DNA of 37,856 bases. It comes from Streptomyces sparsogenes. Lineage in GTDB: Bacteria; Actinomycetota; Actinomycetes; Streptomycetales; Streptomycetaceae. The notes below the pieces were generated by a model that saw only the letters and a list, made by a program, of their open reading frames with translations, was not told the DNA's origin and did not search any database. This document shows, one piece after another, positions 1 through 7,249 of the stretch. The first letter of the stretch is position 1. Each line of letters begins with the position of its first letter. The translations under genes were made by a program, and so were the position numbers. The stretch spans positions 1-37,856 of the forward strand of contig NZ_MAXF01000198.1 of assembly GCF_001704635.1 (NCBI RefSeq), given 5' to 3'.

Positions 1-1
1 G

Positions 2-1672
2 CCGCACGTCCTCAGGGGAGCCCTGCCCGGAGACGAGGAAGCCGTGGCGCTGCTGCGGCGAGCGGCCGACGACGTACTGCCGGTCACGCCGGGCCTCGCG
101 GCCGACCTGATGACGCGCGCACTGGACCTGGTGCCCTCCGCACTGCCCCTGAGATTCACCGTGGGTGAGCAGACGATCCTCGCCCTGACCCGGGCCGGCC
201 GGAACCGCGAGGCCCTGACGACAGGCGACCGGCTCCTGGCCGGCCGACCACCGCTGGAGGCGTTCGGTCGGCTGCAGGCCGCCCTCGGCGGGACGCTGTG
301 GAACATGGATCTCGCCGGTGAACTGCGCCGCCGGGTCGAAACCGCCCTCGCCGCGGGGGGCGCCGCCCCGGAGATCGGGGCGAGGCTGGCCGCCCTGCGC
401 GCGCTTGCCCTGTCCCGGGGTGACGATCTCGTCGCGGCGCGTGAGGCCGGCGAGACCGCGCTGCGTGCCGCCACCGCGGCCGGTGACCGCGAGGCACACA
501 TCCTGGCCCTGTCCGGGCTCGGCGAGATCGCGCAGAACGCGGGTGAGAACGCCGTCGCCCTGGAGCGCTTCGCCGCGCTGAGCGCCATCGATTCCGCCTT
601 CCTTCCCGAAGAGATCGTCGCGCACCTGCACGTGGACGACTTCGAGTCCGGCGAACGGCTGCTCTCGGAGGCGGCGGACCGCGCCGGGGCGACGCGGCAG
701 GCGATGATGCTGTGGGCACAGGGCCAGCACGATCTGGGGCTCGGTCGGCTCGACGACGCCGACGCCGGCTTCATGACCATGGAGCGCCTGGAGGACGAGG
801 TGCAGGTGCCCGTCCAGCAGGTGAACGGTCGCGTGATCCGCTCCCGGATCGCCCTGCTGCGCGGCGACCGGGAAGCGGCGCGGGAGCACCTGGTCGCGGC
901 GCGGGAGAGGCTGGTGGCCAAGCCGAACCCGGGCAACACGGCCGCGGTGCGCTTCCTGGAGGCGGTCCATGCCGAGGCCGACGGAGACATCGGGCTCGCC
1001 GTCGACAGGATCCGACAAGTGCAGCAGGAGGGTCCCTTCATGCGCTGGCGGCTTCTGCGCGACTGGGTCGACTCCGCGATCCGCATGGCCCTGCGCGGCG
1101 CGGAGCACGAACTCGCCGAGGACCTGGCCGCGCAGGCCGGAGCCCACGCCGAACGCAACGCCGCCGTGCCGACCGCCAGGGGCATCGCGGCGCAGGCCCT
1201 CGGGCTGGTGAGAAACGATCCCGCCATGCTCGAACACGCGGCGGAGCTGCTGAAGGCGAGCCCCCGCCCGCTGGTCCGAGCCGCCGCGTACGCCGATCTC
1301 GGAGAGGCGCTCCTGGCGGCAGGCCGGAAACGTCCGGCGGCAGCCGCCCTGGCGCACGCCAGGAGCACGTTCGCCGAGTCGGGCGCCCACGCCGCGGCGG
1401 CACGCGCACAGCGCGCTCGGGAGGAGTCGGGCGCCGGCGGCCGCAGGGCGGCGGCCAAGCAGCGCCCCGTCCAGGGGTGGGGCGCCCTCACGGCCTCGGA
1501 GAAGAAGGTCGCACGGCTCATCGCCGCGGGTCACACCAACCGGTCGGCCGCCGGCCTGCTCGTCGTCTCCCCGCACACGGTCAACACTCATCTGACGTCC
1601 GTCTTCCAGAAATTGTCGGTCAACTCCCGGGTGCAACTCGCCAACCTGGTCATGGCCCTGCCCGACAGCTGA
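2..1672 (+). CDS. LAL-type LuxR family regulator, 5'-truncated by the window edge
   Basis: The frame is open from the first bases of the window, so the N-terminal part, including any ATP-binding domain, lies outside. About 556 codons are visible. The body is an Ala/Leu/Arg/Glu-rich helical repeat region that resembles the TPR-like middle of large ATP-binding LuxR regulators. The last ~60 residues are a LuxR helix-turn-helix, with LTASEKKVARLIAAGHTNR followed by SPHTVNTHL and VNSRVQLANLV. The family activates transcription in response to ligands, often in antibiotic or sugar regulons, but the target here is unknown. A GTG at 44 is in frame but has no reason to be the start, because the upstream residues (for example LRGALPGDEEA) continue the LAL pattern. 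It precedes the hydrolase gene by 90 bp on the same strand. Confidence 0.9.
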   Translation, partial: PHVLRGALPGDEEAVALLRRAADDVLPVTPGLAADLMTRALDLVPSALPLRFTVGEQTILALTRAGRNREALTTGDRLLAGRPPLEAFGRLQAALGGTLWNMDLAGELRRRVETALAAGGAAPEIGARLAALRALALSRGDDLVAAREAGETALRAATAAGDREAHILALSGLGEIAQNAGENAVALERFAALSAIDSAFLPEEIVAHLHVDDFESGERLLSEAADRAGATRQAMMLWAQGQHDLGLGRLDDADAGFMTMERLEDEVQVPVQQVNGRVIRSRIALLRGDREAAREHLVAARERLVAKPNPGNTAAVRFLEAVHAEADGDIGLAVDRIRQVQQEGPFMRWRLLRDWVDSAIRMALRGAEHELAEDLAAQAGAHAERNAAVPTARGIAAQALGLVRNDPAMLEHAAELLKASPRPLVRAAAYADLGEALLAAGRKRPAAAALAHARSTFAESGAHAAAARAQRAREESGAGGRRAAAKQRPVQGWGALTASEKKVARLIAAGHTNRSAAGLLVVSPHTVNTHLTSVFQKLSVNSRVQLANLVMALPDS

Positions 1673-1762
1673 GCGGAGCTGTTGGTACGTTCACGCGATG
1701 CGCCACCGCCCCTGGAGGCGCTTGGCTGGCGCCTCCCACACACTCCGTCGGAGGTCACCGGC

Positions 1763-2551
1763 ATGCACAGCTCCGTCCCCGCACCGCCGACCGTTGTGCT
1801 GGTGCACGGGGCGTTCACCGATGCCTCGTCGTGGGCGGGGGTCATCAGCCGCCTGCACACCGCCGGACTGACCGTACGCGCCCCGGCGAACCCGCTGCGC
1901 GATCTGGCGCGGGACGCCGCCTACCTCAGAAGCGTGGTGCGGCAGATCGAGGTCCCTGTCGTCCTGGTCGGCCACGACTACGGTGGCGCGGTCATCACCC
2001 ACGCCGCCACCGACGCCGACAACGTCCTGGCCCTGTGCTATGTCGCCGCGTTCGGCCTCGACGCCGGCGAGTGCGTCCTGGACATCACGAACCGCTTCGC
2101 CCCCGCGCCGGCGGCCGACGCGACCTGCACCGCCGCCCTCCCCGCGCGGACCCCCGGCGAGCCGGACCGCGAGCTGTACATCCGCCGGGAGCAGTTCCCG
2201 CAGGTGTACGCCGCCGACCTGCCGACCAGCGACAAGGAGGTGCTGTCCGTGGCGCAACGCCCGATCGCCTGCGGCGCGCTGACCGGTAGATCGGGGCCGC
2301 CGGCATGGGCCTCCAAGCCGTCCTGGTACGCCATCGCGACCGCCGACCGCATGCTCAATCCCACCGCTCAGCGCTTCATGGCACAACGCATGGCAGCCAC
2401 CGAATACGCGCTGGACGGTTCACACGCCGTCGTGCTGTCGCAGCCCGACGCCGTGGTGGCGATGATCCGGGATGCCGTGGCCCATGTCGCCGGCCGGCCG
2501 GGGCTCGGTACCATGCGTTCGAGCGGAAGATGCCTGTATCGGCCATCTTGA
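1763..2551 (+). CDS. Alpha/beta hydrolase with an Asp in the nucleophile elbow
   Basis: A 262-residue alpha/beta-hydrolase fold protein. VVLVHGAF near residue 11 is the oxyanion-loop motif and VVLVGHDYGGAVITHAA near residue 66 is the nucleophile elbow. The elbow residue is Asp72, whereas relatives of this type usually read GHSYGG. Candidate partners are Asp195 (TADRMLNP) and His221 (DGSHAVVLSQPD). The substrate is unknown. An Asp nucleophile is known in haloalkane dehalogenases and epoxide hydrolases. The ATG at 1763 was chosen because GGAGGT sits at 1750-1755, 7 nt upstream; the frame is open further upstream (to 1682) but has no comparable ribosome binding site. There is no signal peptide, so it is likely cytoplasmic. 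The C-terminal tail (about 20 residues after HVAGRPG) looks unconserved. Confidence 0.9.
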   Translation: MHSSVPAPPTVVLVHGAFTDASSWAGVISRLHTAGLTVRAPANPLRDLARDAAYLRSVVRQIEVPVVLVGHDYGGAVITHAATDADNVLALCYVAAFGLDAGECVLDITNRFAPAPAADATCTAALPARTPGEPDRELYIRREQFPQVYAADLPTSDKEVLSVAQRPIACGALTGRSGPPAWASKPSWYAIATADRMLNPTAQRFMAQRMAATEYALDGSHAVVLSQPDAVVAMIRDAVAHVAGRPGLGTMRSSGRCLYRPS

Positions 2552-2621
2552 CGGCACCACGGGGTCCGTCCCCCGCGCGAGCTGGCTTCGGCCACAGACG
2601 TCTCTCGACAAAGGCACCAGC

Positions 2622-3875
2622 ATGACCTCACCGGCCAGACCGTCGGTTCGGCGGATCGCCGCCCTCTTGACCGGAACGATCACCCTGGTGGCGGCCGCCA
2701 CCGGGTGCGGTGGCGGACCCGGCGCCGGGTCCGCCACGGACAAGGTGACCTCCATCACCGCGCTGGACTACTACACCGACGAACCCGAGCACACCCAGTG
2801 GGACGAGATGCTCACCGCCTGCGGCAGGGCCGCCGGCGTGAAGGTCGAGCAGACGAGTGTTCCGGCGGCGTCGCTCATCCCCAAGGTCCTGCGGCAGGCG
2901 TCCTCGCGGACCCTTCCCGACCTGCTGATGCTGGACAACCCCGACCTGCAGCAGATCGCACGGACCGGCGCGCTGACCCCTCTGGACCAGTACGGCATCC
3001 AGCCCAGGGGCTACGCCAAGGGCATCCTGTCGGCGGGCACCTACCGGGGAAAGGTGTACGGACTGGCCCCCTACGTCAGCACGGTCGCCCTCTTCTACAA
3101 CAAGGACATGCTCGCCAGGGCCGGTGTCGCCGTACCGAGGACCTGGGGCGAGCTGAAGACGGCTGCCACCAAGCTGACCCGTCCCGGGCGCTACGGCATG
3201 GCGGTCGACGCGAACGCCACGTTCGAGGGCACCTGGCAGTTCCTGCCCTTCCTGTGGTCCAACGGTGGGGACGAGAGGCGGCTGGACACCCCACAGGCCG
3301 CGCAGGCACTCCAGCTGTGGGTCGACCTGGTGAAGAGCGGATCCATGTCGAGGTCGGTGCTGAACTGGACACAGGCCGACGTCCACGATCAGTTCGTCGC
3401 GGGGAGGACAGCCATGATGATCAATGGCCCCTGGCGGATCCCCGCCCTGAACACGGACAAGGACCTGCACTGGGGGGTCGCCCCCATCCCCGTCCCCCGG
3501 GCGGGGCAGACCCCGGTCACCCCGCTCGGCGGTGAGGTGTGGACGGTGCCGCAGAGCCCTTCCGAGGCCCGGCGGGCGAAGGCCGCCCAGGTCCTCGCCT
3601 GCCTGAACAACTCCTCCAACATGCTCACCCTGGCCCGGCAGCACTTCACCGTGCCCTCCCGCACCACGGTGGCCGCCCGGCACGCCGAGCAGGTTCCGAC
3701 GATGTCCGTCTTCGCCAGGAGCGTGGCAGCGGCGCGGGCCCGCACCAGCCAGCTCGGCGTCAGGTGGCCCAAGGCGGCGACCGGGATCTACACCGCGATC
3801 CAGTCCGCGCTGACGGGCGAGCAGACGCCGGCGGAAGCTCTCAAGGCCGCGCAGCGGTTCGCGACCGGTGACTGA
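2622..3875 (+). CDS. Carbohydrate ABC transporter substrate-binding lipoprotein
   Basis: A 417-residue extracellular solute-binding protein of the family-1 (sugar) type. The N-terminus has basic residues, a hydrophobic stretch and the lipobox ATGC, so it should be lipid-anchored outside the membrane. Family features include YRGKVYGLAPYVSTVALFYN (the region that follows the first lobe), TWGELKTAATKL, and FVAGRTAMMINGPWRIPAL. The start at 2622 puts the lipobox near residue 28; AAAGG at 2609-2613 is a modest ribosome binding site. The stop overlaps the next gene's GTG by 8 nt, which implies translational coupling to the permeases. The sugar cannot be inferred. No ATPase gene follows. Confidence 0.93.
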   Translation: MTSPARPSVRRIAALLTGTITLVAAATGCGGGPGAGSATDKVTSITALDYYTDEPEHTQWDEMLTACGRAAGVKVEQTSVPAASLIPKVLRQASSRTLPDLLMLDNPDLQQIARTGALTPLDQYGIQPRGYAKGILSAGTYRGKVYGLAPYVSTVALFYNKDMLARAGVAVPRTWGELKTAATKLTRPGRYGMAVDANATFEGTWQFLPFLWSNGGDERRLDTPQAAQALQLWVDLVKSGSMSRSVLNWTQADVHDQFVAGRTAMMINGPWRIPALNTDKDLHWGVAPIPVPRAGQTPVTPLGGEVWTVPQSPSEARRAKAAQVLACLNNSSNMLTLARQHFTVPSRTTVAARHAEQVPTMSVFARSVAAARARTSQLGVRWPKAATGIYTAIQSALTGEQTPAEALKAAQRFATGD

Positions 3876-4836
3876 CCCGTCCCCGGTCCTCCGGAAGGGC
3901 ACCGGGCAGGACGACGGCGTTGCCTCGGCGGGGCACCGGGGCGCGGCCCGGTCGCGCTCCGGCGAGCGGCTGGCCCAGTGGATGTTCATCGCGCCCGCCG
4001 CGGCGTACCTGCTGCTGTTCTTCGGATACCCGATCCTGAGGAACGCCGTGATGAGCTTCCAGGAGTACACGACCACGACGTTCTACACGGGTTCCGCGCC
4101 GTTCGTGGGGCTGCGGAACTACTCGGAGGTCCTGTCGTCGGACCTGTTCTCCACAACCGTGGCGACCACGGTCCTGTTCACCGCGGGCTCGATCGTCGGG
4201 CAGTTCGCACTCGGCCTGGCCTTCGCCCTGTTCTTCCAGCGCCGCTTCCCGCTCGGCGGCCTTCTGCGATCACTCCTGCTGCTGCCGTGGCTGTTGCCGC
4301 TGGTCGTCTCCGGAACGACATGGAAGTGGATGCTCGATCCCGACACGGGAGTCGTCAACGCGGCCCTGCGCGGCCTCCATCTCTCATCCTCCGGCGTCCC
4401 CTGGCTCACCGGCCCCTCACAGGCGCTCGGGTCGGTGATTCTCGTCAACATCTGGGTCGGCATCCCCTTCAACACCGCGATCCTGTACAGCGGCCTGCGG
4501 AACATCCCCGCGCACCTGTACGAGGCGGCGGAGCTGGACGGCGCCGGCCCGGTGGCGTCGTTCCGCCATATCACCTGGCCACTGCTGCGGCCCCAGGTCG
4601 GCGTCGTACTGGTGCTGGGCGTGGTCTACACGCTCAAGGTGCTGGACATCATCCTCGTGGTGACGGGCGGAGGGCCGGCCAACGCCACGGACACCATCGC
4701 CACGCAGGCCTACGCACTGTCCTTCCAGCAGTTCGAGTTCGGGCGCGGTGCCGCGTTGAGCAACGTACTCCTCGTCATCTCGCTCACTTCCGCCCTCGTC
4801 TACCTGCGCGCCGTCCAGCGCGCCCGTAACGTCTGA
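3868..4836 (+). CDS. Sugar ABC transporter permease (MalF/UgpA type)
   Basis: A 322-residue inner-membrane permease. A cytoplasmic Arg-rich N-terminal tail of ~35 residues leads into the first membrane segment (MFIAPAAAYLLLFFGYP). The EAA loop that contacts the ATPase is present near residue 217 (YEAAELDGAGPVASFRHITWP), with the conserved Gly and Pro. It partners with the permease at 4847 and the lipoprotein at 2622. The GTG start at 3868 lies inside the 3' end of the binding-protein gene. Streptomyces sugar importers commonly share the MsiK ATPase, which would explain why none is encoded here; that is family knowledge, not seen in this window. Confidence 0.94.
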   Translation: MTDPSPVLRKGTGQDDGVASAGHRGAARSRSGERLAQWMFIAPAAAYLLLFFGYPILRNAVMSFQEYTTTTFYTGSAPFVGLRNYSEVLSSDLFSTTVATTVLFTAGSIVGQFALGLAFALFFQRRFPLGGLLRSLLLLPWLLPLVVSGTTWKWMLDPDTGVVNAALRGLHLSSSGVPWLTGPSQALGSVILVNIWVGIPFNTAILYSGLRNIPAHLYEAAELDGAGPVASFRHITWPLLRPQVGVVLVLGVVYTLKVLDIILVVTGGGPANATDTIATQAYALSFQQFEFGRGAALSNVLLVISLTSALVYLRAVQRARNV

Positions 4837-4846
4837 GAGGCGATCT

Positions 4847-5635
4847 TTGAAGCGTGCGCCGGGCCGTGGCCGGTCGTCCACCGTCATCGGGCTCATCCTG
4901 CTCGCGGTGATGCTGTTTCCCGTCTACTGGACGGTGAACGCCTCCCTCCAGCCGGCGGGCAACACCCTGCACGGCGGATGGTTCCCCGCTCATCCGGATC
5001 TCAGCGGATATGTCACCGCACTGCACGATCAGGGCGGCAACCTCGTCACCAGCCTTGTCGTAAGCCTCGGCAGCGTGGTGCTCAGCCTCGGGCTCGCCGC
5101 GCCGGCGGCCCACGCGCTGGCACACTTCCCCCTCCGCGGAATCAACCTCGTGCTCTTCGGCATCCTGATCGCGCAGATGGTGCCGAGCATCGCGGTGGCC
5201 AACGCTCTCTACGGCGCCTACCAGGACCTGGGACTCCTGGACTCCTACGCCGGACTGGTCCTCGCCGACTCCACCGCCGGGGTCCCCTTCGCGATCATCA
5301 TCATGCGTTCGTTCATGCGGAGCATTCCCAGGGAGATCATCGACGCCGCGCGCCTGGACGGCGCCGGCAGGCTGCGCGTCTTCCGCTCCGTGGTGCTCCC
5401 GATGAGCACGAACGCCCTGATCACCGCCGCCGTCTTCACCTTCCTCTTCACCTGGAGCGACTTCCTCTTCGCCCTGACGCTGACCACCACGGACACCGTT
5501 CGCCCGATCACTCTGGGCATCTATCAATACCTCGGGGCCCACACGAACCAGTGGAACGCCGTCATGGCCACCTCCGTCATGGCGTCCGTCCCCGCCGCTG
5601 TCCTGCTGGTCGTCGCCCAGCGCCGTGTCATCTAG
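4847..5635 (+). CDS. Sugar ABC transporter permease (MalG/UgpE type)
   Basis: A 262-residue permease with a short N-terminus and a first membrane segment at about residues 10-30 (VIGLILLAVMLFPVYWTVNAS). The EAA-like loop is near residue 164 (IDAARLDGAGRLRVFRSVVLP), followed by the typical FTWSDFLFALTLT segment. It starts at a TTG at 4847, supported by GAGAGG at 4835-4840 with 6 nt spacing, and lies 10 bp after the first permease. It should form the heterodimeric membrane channel with that protein. At 262 residues it is slightly short for the family (about 270-300). Confidence 0.93.
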   Translation: MKRAPGRGRSSTVIGLILLAVMLFPVYWTVNASLQPAGNTLHGGWFPAHPDLSGYVTALHDQGGNLVTSLVVSLGSVVLSLGLAAPAAHALAHFPLRGINLVLFGILIAQMVPSIAVANALYGAYQDLGLLDSYAGLVLADSTAGVPFAIIIMRSFMRSIPREIIDAARLDGAGRLRVFRSVVLPMSTNALITAAVFTFLFTWSDFLFALTLTTTDTVRPITLGIYQYLGAHTNQWNAVMATSVMASVPAAVLLVVAQRRVI

Positions 5636-5711
5636 CGGATTCACGCGATGTGCCGCTCCGGGACCGCTGGCACGGTGATTCGGACGGCTCATCGGTTGAA
5701 GGACAGGGATC

Positions 5712-6752
5712 ATGGTGCTGGACACATCGAGGCCGGAGCCTGTGCGGCCGGCAGGAAGCGCCCCCGGCGGCTTCCACACCACCGCTGCGCTGCCCGTCCT
5801 CCACAGAGGGTCGTACTGGCGTGAGGCCCTGTCCCGGACGTTCGGCGCCATGCACATCACCGCCCCCGACGGGGTGTGCTCCGGCACGATCCGTACGGCG
5901 CCGCTCGGCCGGCTCCGGGCCGTCACCGTGGAGGGCGAGCGCCTGTCCGCCCTGCGAACGCACCGACTCGTCGCCCGGGGCGGTGAAGACGGTCCCGTGG
6001 TCATCACACTGCTGGACAGAGGAGTCGCCCGGCTGGAGCAGGACGGCCGTGAAGCGGTCCTCGGGCCGGGGGACATGTTCGTCTACGACATGGCGCGCCC
6101 CTTCCGGCTGGATCTCCCCCAGTCCTTCCGGACGAAGTCCCTCGTCGTGCCGAGAGACGTCCTGGGGCTGAGCGAGTCCGGCATCGCTCATGTCACGGCC
6201 ACCCCGCTCGGCGCCGACACGCCCCTCGGGGGTCTGCTCTCGCCCTTCCTGGCCGCTCTCGTGGACGGCGCGGGAACCTACTCGCCAAGCACCGGTGAGC
6301 TGATGGCGCGCAACGTCGTGGACCTGCTCGGCGGGCTGGCCGGAGAGGTTCTCGGCCGATCGGAAGCGGACACGTCCGGTGGGAACCGGGCACTGCTGCT
6401 GCGGATCCAGGCGTTCATCGACCGCCACCTCCAGGATCCCGATCTCACCCCTGAGGCCATCGCCCGAGCCCACCGCATATCCCTGCGCTATCTGCACAAG
6501 CTGTTCGAGAGCGAAGAAGCCACCGTCGGCCGGTGGATCCAGCGGCGTCGCCTGGAGGAGTGCCGACGCGACCTGGCGCGCCACGCGAATGGCTCCACGA
6601 TCGCCGCGGTGGCGCACCGATGGGGTTTCATCAGCGCCGCGCATTTCAGCCGGGCTTTTCGGGCCGCCTACGGGATGGCTCCCAGCGAATGGCGCGACAC
6701 CCGAGGCCTGGCGCCGCACCCCCCGCCACCCGCGCGGCTCCTCAGTGCCTGA
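5712..6752 (+). CDS. AraC family transcriptional regulator
   Basis: A 346-residue regulator. The N-terminal half resembles the AraC-binding-like ligand domain (AraC_binding_2 type): RGSYWREALSRTFGAMHI, then a beta-rich region and LGPGDMFVYDMARPF. The C-terminal ~100 residues form the double helix-turn-helix: IQAFIDRHLQDPDLTPEAIA, RISLRYLHKLFE, then VAHRWGFISAAHFSRAFRAAYGMAPSEWR. It follows the ABC permease by 76 bp on the same strand and is therefore the likely regulator of that importer, or of the neighbouring hydrolase. The ATG at 5712 is preceded by GGACAGGG at 5701-5708. Its ligand is unknown. Confidence 0.94.
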   Translation: MVLDTSRPEPVRPAGSAPGGFHTTAALPVLHRGSYWREALSRTFGAMHITAPDGVCSGTIRTAPLGRLRAVTVEGERLSALRTHRLVARGGEDGPVVITLLDRGVARLEQDGREAVLGPGDMFVYDMARPFRLDLPQSFRTKSLVVPRDVLGLSESGIAHVTATPLGADTPLGGLLSPFLAALVDGAGTYSPSTGELMARNVVDLLGGLAGEVLGRSEADTSGGNRALLLRIQAFIDRHLQDPDLTPEAIARAHRISLRYLHKLFESEEATVGRWIQRRRLEECRRDLARHANGSTIAAVAHRWGFISAAHFSRAFRAAYGMAPSEWRDTRGLAPHPPPPARLLSA

Positions 6753-6802
6753 CAGCGAAGGACCCGGATTCCAAAGCTTGCCCACAAATTACACACATCC
6801 CC

Positions 6803-6831
6803 TCTACACACCGGCCCTGATGGTCTAGATT
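6803..6831 (+). promoter_or_regulatory. Candidate vegetative promoter for the polysaccharide locus
   Basis: TCTACA at 6803-6808 (4 of 6 to TTGACA) is separated by 17 bp from TAGATT at 6826-6831 (fits TANNNT). It lies in the A/T-rich gap between the AraC gene and the polysaccharide genes and would start transcription near 6838, giving a leader of about 410 nt. Such short matches can arise by chance. Confidence 0.35.
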
Positions 6832-6962
6832 GACCGTGCTTCAGCTGTTCGTGCACGAGGCGACCAGAATGATCTATAGGTCCGGCGCTACGGAAAGCCA
6901 GCAGTCGCGTCCCCGGCGCCAGACGTGGGGGTGATCAGTTCTTGGGGCCCGAGGGGGGGGCT

Positions 6963-6982
6963 TCGGGTGTGGGGGCACCCGA
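6963..6982 (+). promoter_or_regulatory. Short perfect hairpin in the leader
   Basis: TCGGGTG at 6963-6969 pairs perfectly with CACCCGA at 6976-6982 around a 6-nt loop (TGGGGG). A T.G and a C-G pair can extend it. There is no following T-run. It may be part of a structured 5' untranslated region. Confidence 0.4.
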
Positions 6983-7004
6983 GGTTTCGACGGGTTCCCC
7001 CGCA

Positions 7005-7052
7005 CCTTGAGAGTCCGGCAGGACATGTGAGTGTGCTGCCGGACTCTCGAGG
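7005..7052. promoter_or_regulatory. Long inverted repeat (17-bp arms, one mismatch)
   Basis: The left arm is 7005-7021 and the right arm 7036-7052; 16 of 17 positions pair, with a perfect 13-bp core (GAGAGTCCGGCAG against CTGCCGGACTCTC) and a 14-nt loop. As RNA this would be a very stable stem between the candidate promoter and the first gene. It could be a terminator/attenuator or, as DNA, a repressor operator. No T-run follows, but many actinobacterial terminators lack one. Confidence 0.6.
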
Positions 7053-7096
7053 TGGGTTCTTCACATAGCTCCGGCACAGCCGGGATGCCATCCGCC

Positions 7097-7208
7097 GGGG
7101 GGCGGAGGCCTCCCGCGCGGAGGAACGGCGCGGCGCGGGGGGGGCGGGGGCCTCCCGAGGGGAGGAACAGTGCGGGGGGCGGGGGCCTCCCGGGGGGAGG
7201 GGACAGTG
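7097..7208 (+). repeat. Three direct copies of a 34-35 bp Shine-Dalgarno-hairpin repeat
   Basis: Copies lie at 7097-7130, 7139-7172 and 7174-7208. Each reads as a G-run, C, a G/A-run, CCTCC(C), a short spacer, GGAGG, then A/G-A-C. In copies two and three CCTCCC (7151-7156, 7186-7191) can pair perfectly with GGGAGG (7160-7165, 7195-7200), and the GGAGG is followed by ACAGTG, that is, a Shine-Dalgarno sequence plus a GTG. The GTGs at 7170 and 7206 share one frame and would give a 20-32 residue peptide ending at the TAG at 7266-7268. A diverged fourth copy sits just before the dehydrogenase start (about 8785-8808). Confidence 0.7.
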
Positions 7209-7249
7209 TTGGGCGAACACGTCGAACCACTGGGGACCTGGGGGGTTCT

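Larger units (their letters stand above)
6753..7249 (+). other. Non-coding leader region upstream of the polysaccharide locus
   Basis: About 500 bp with no convincing protein gene. The first ~130 bp are clearly more A/T-rich than the surroundings and hold a candidate promoter. Then come a 7-bp hairpin (6963-6982), a long inverted repeat (7005-7052) and three copies of a G-rich Shine-Dalgarno-like repeat (7097-7208). The frame of the downstream phosphoglycosyltransferase stays open back to a GTG at 7031, but the extra residues would be low-complexity Gly/Arg/Pro encoded by the repeats, so I treat them as untranslated. Confidence 0.6.

Noticed and set aside
7031..7249. N-terminal extension of the phosphoglycosyltransferase to a GTG at 7031
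   Set aside because: The extra 73 residues are Gly/Arg/Pro-rich and encoded by the direct repeats; the GTG lies in the loop of the inverted repeat and lacks a ribosome binding site.
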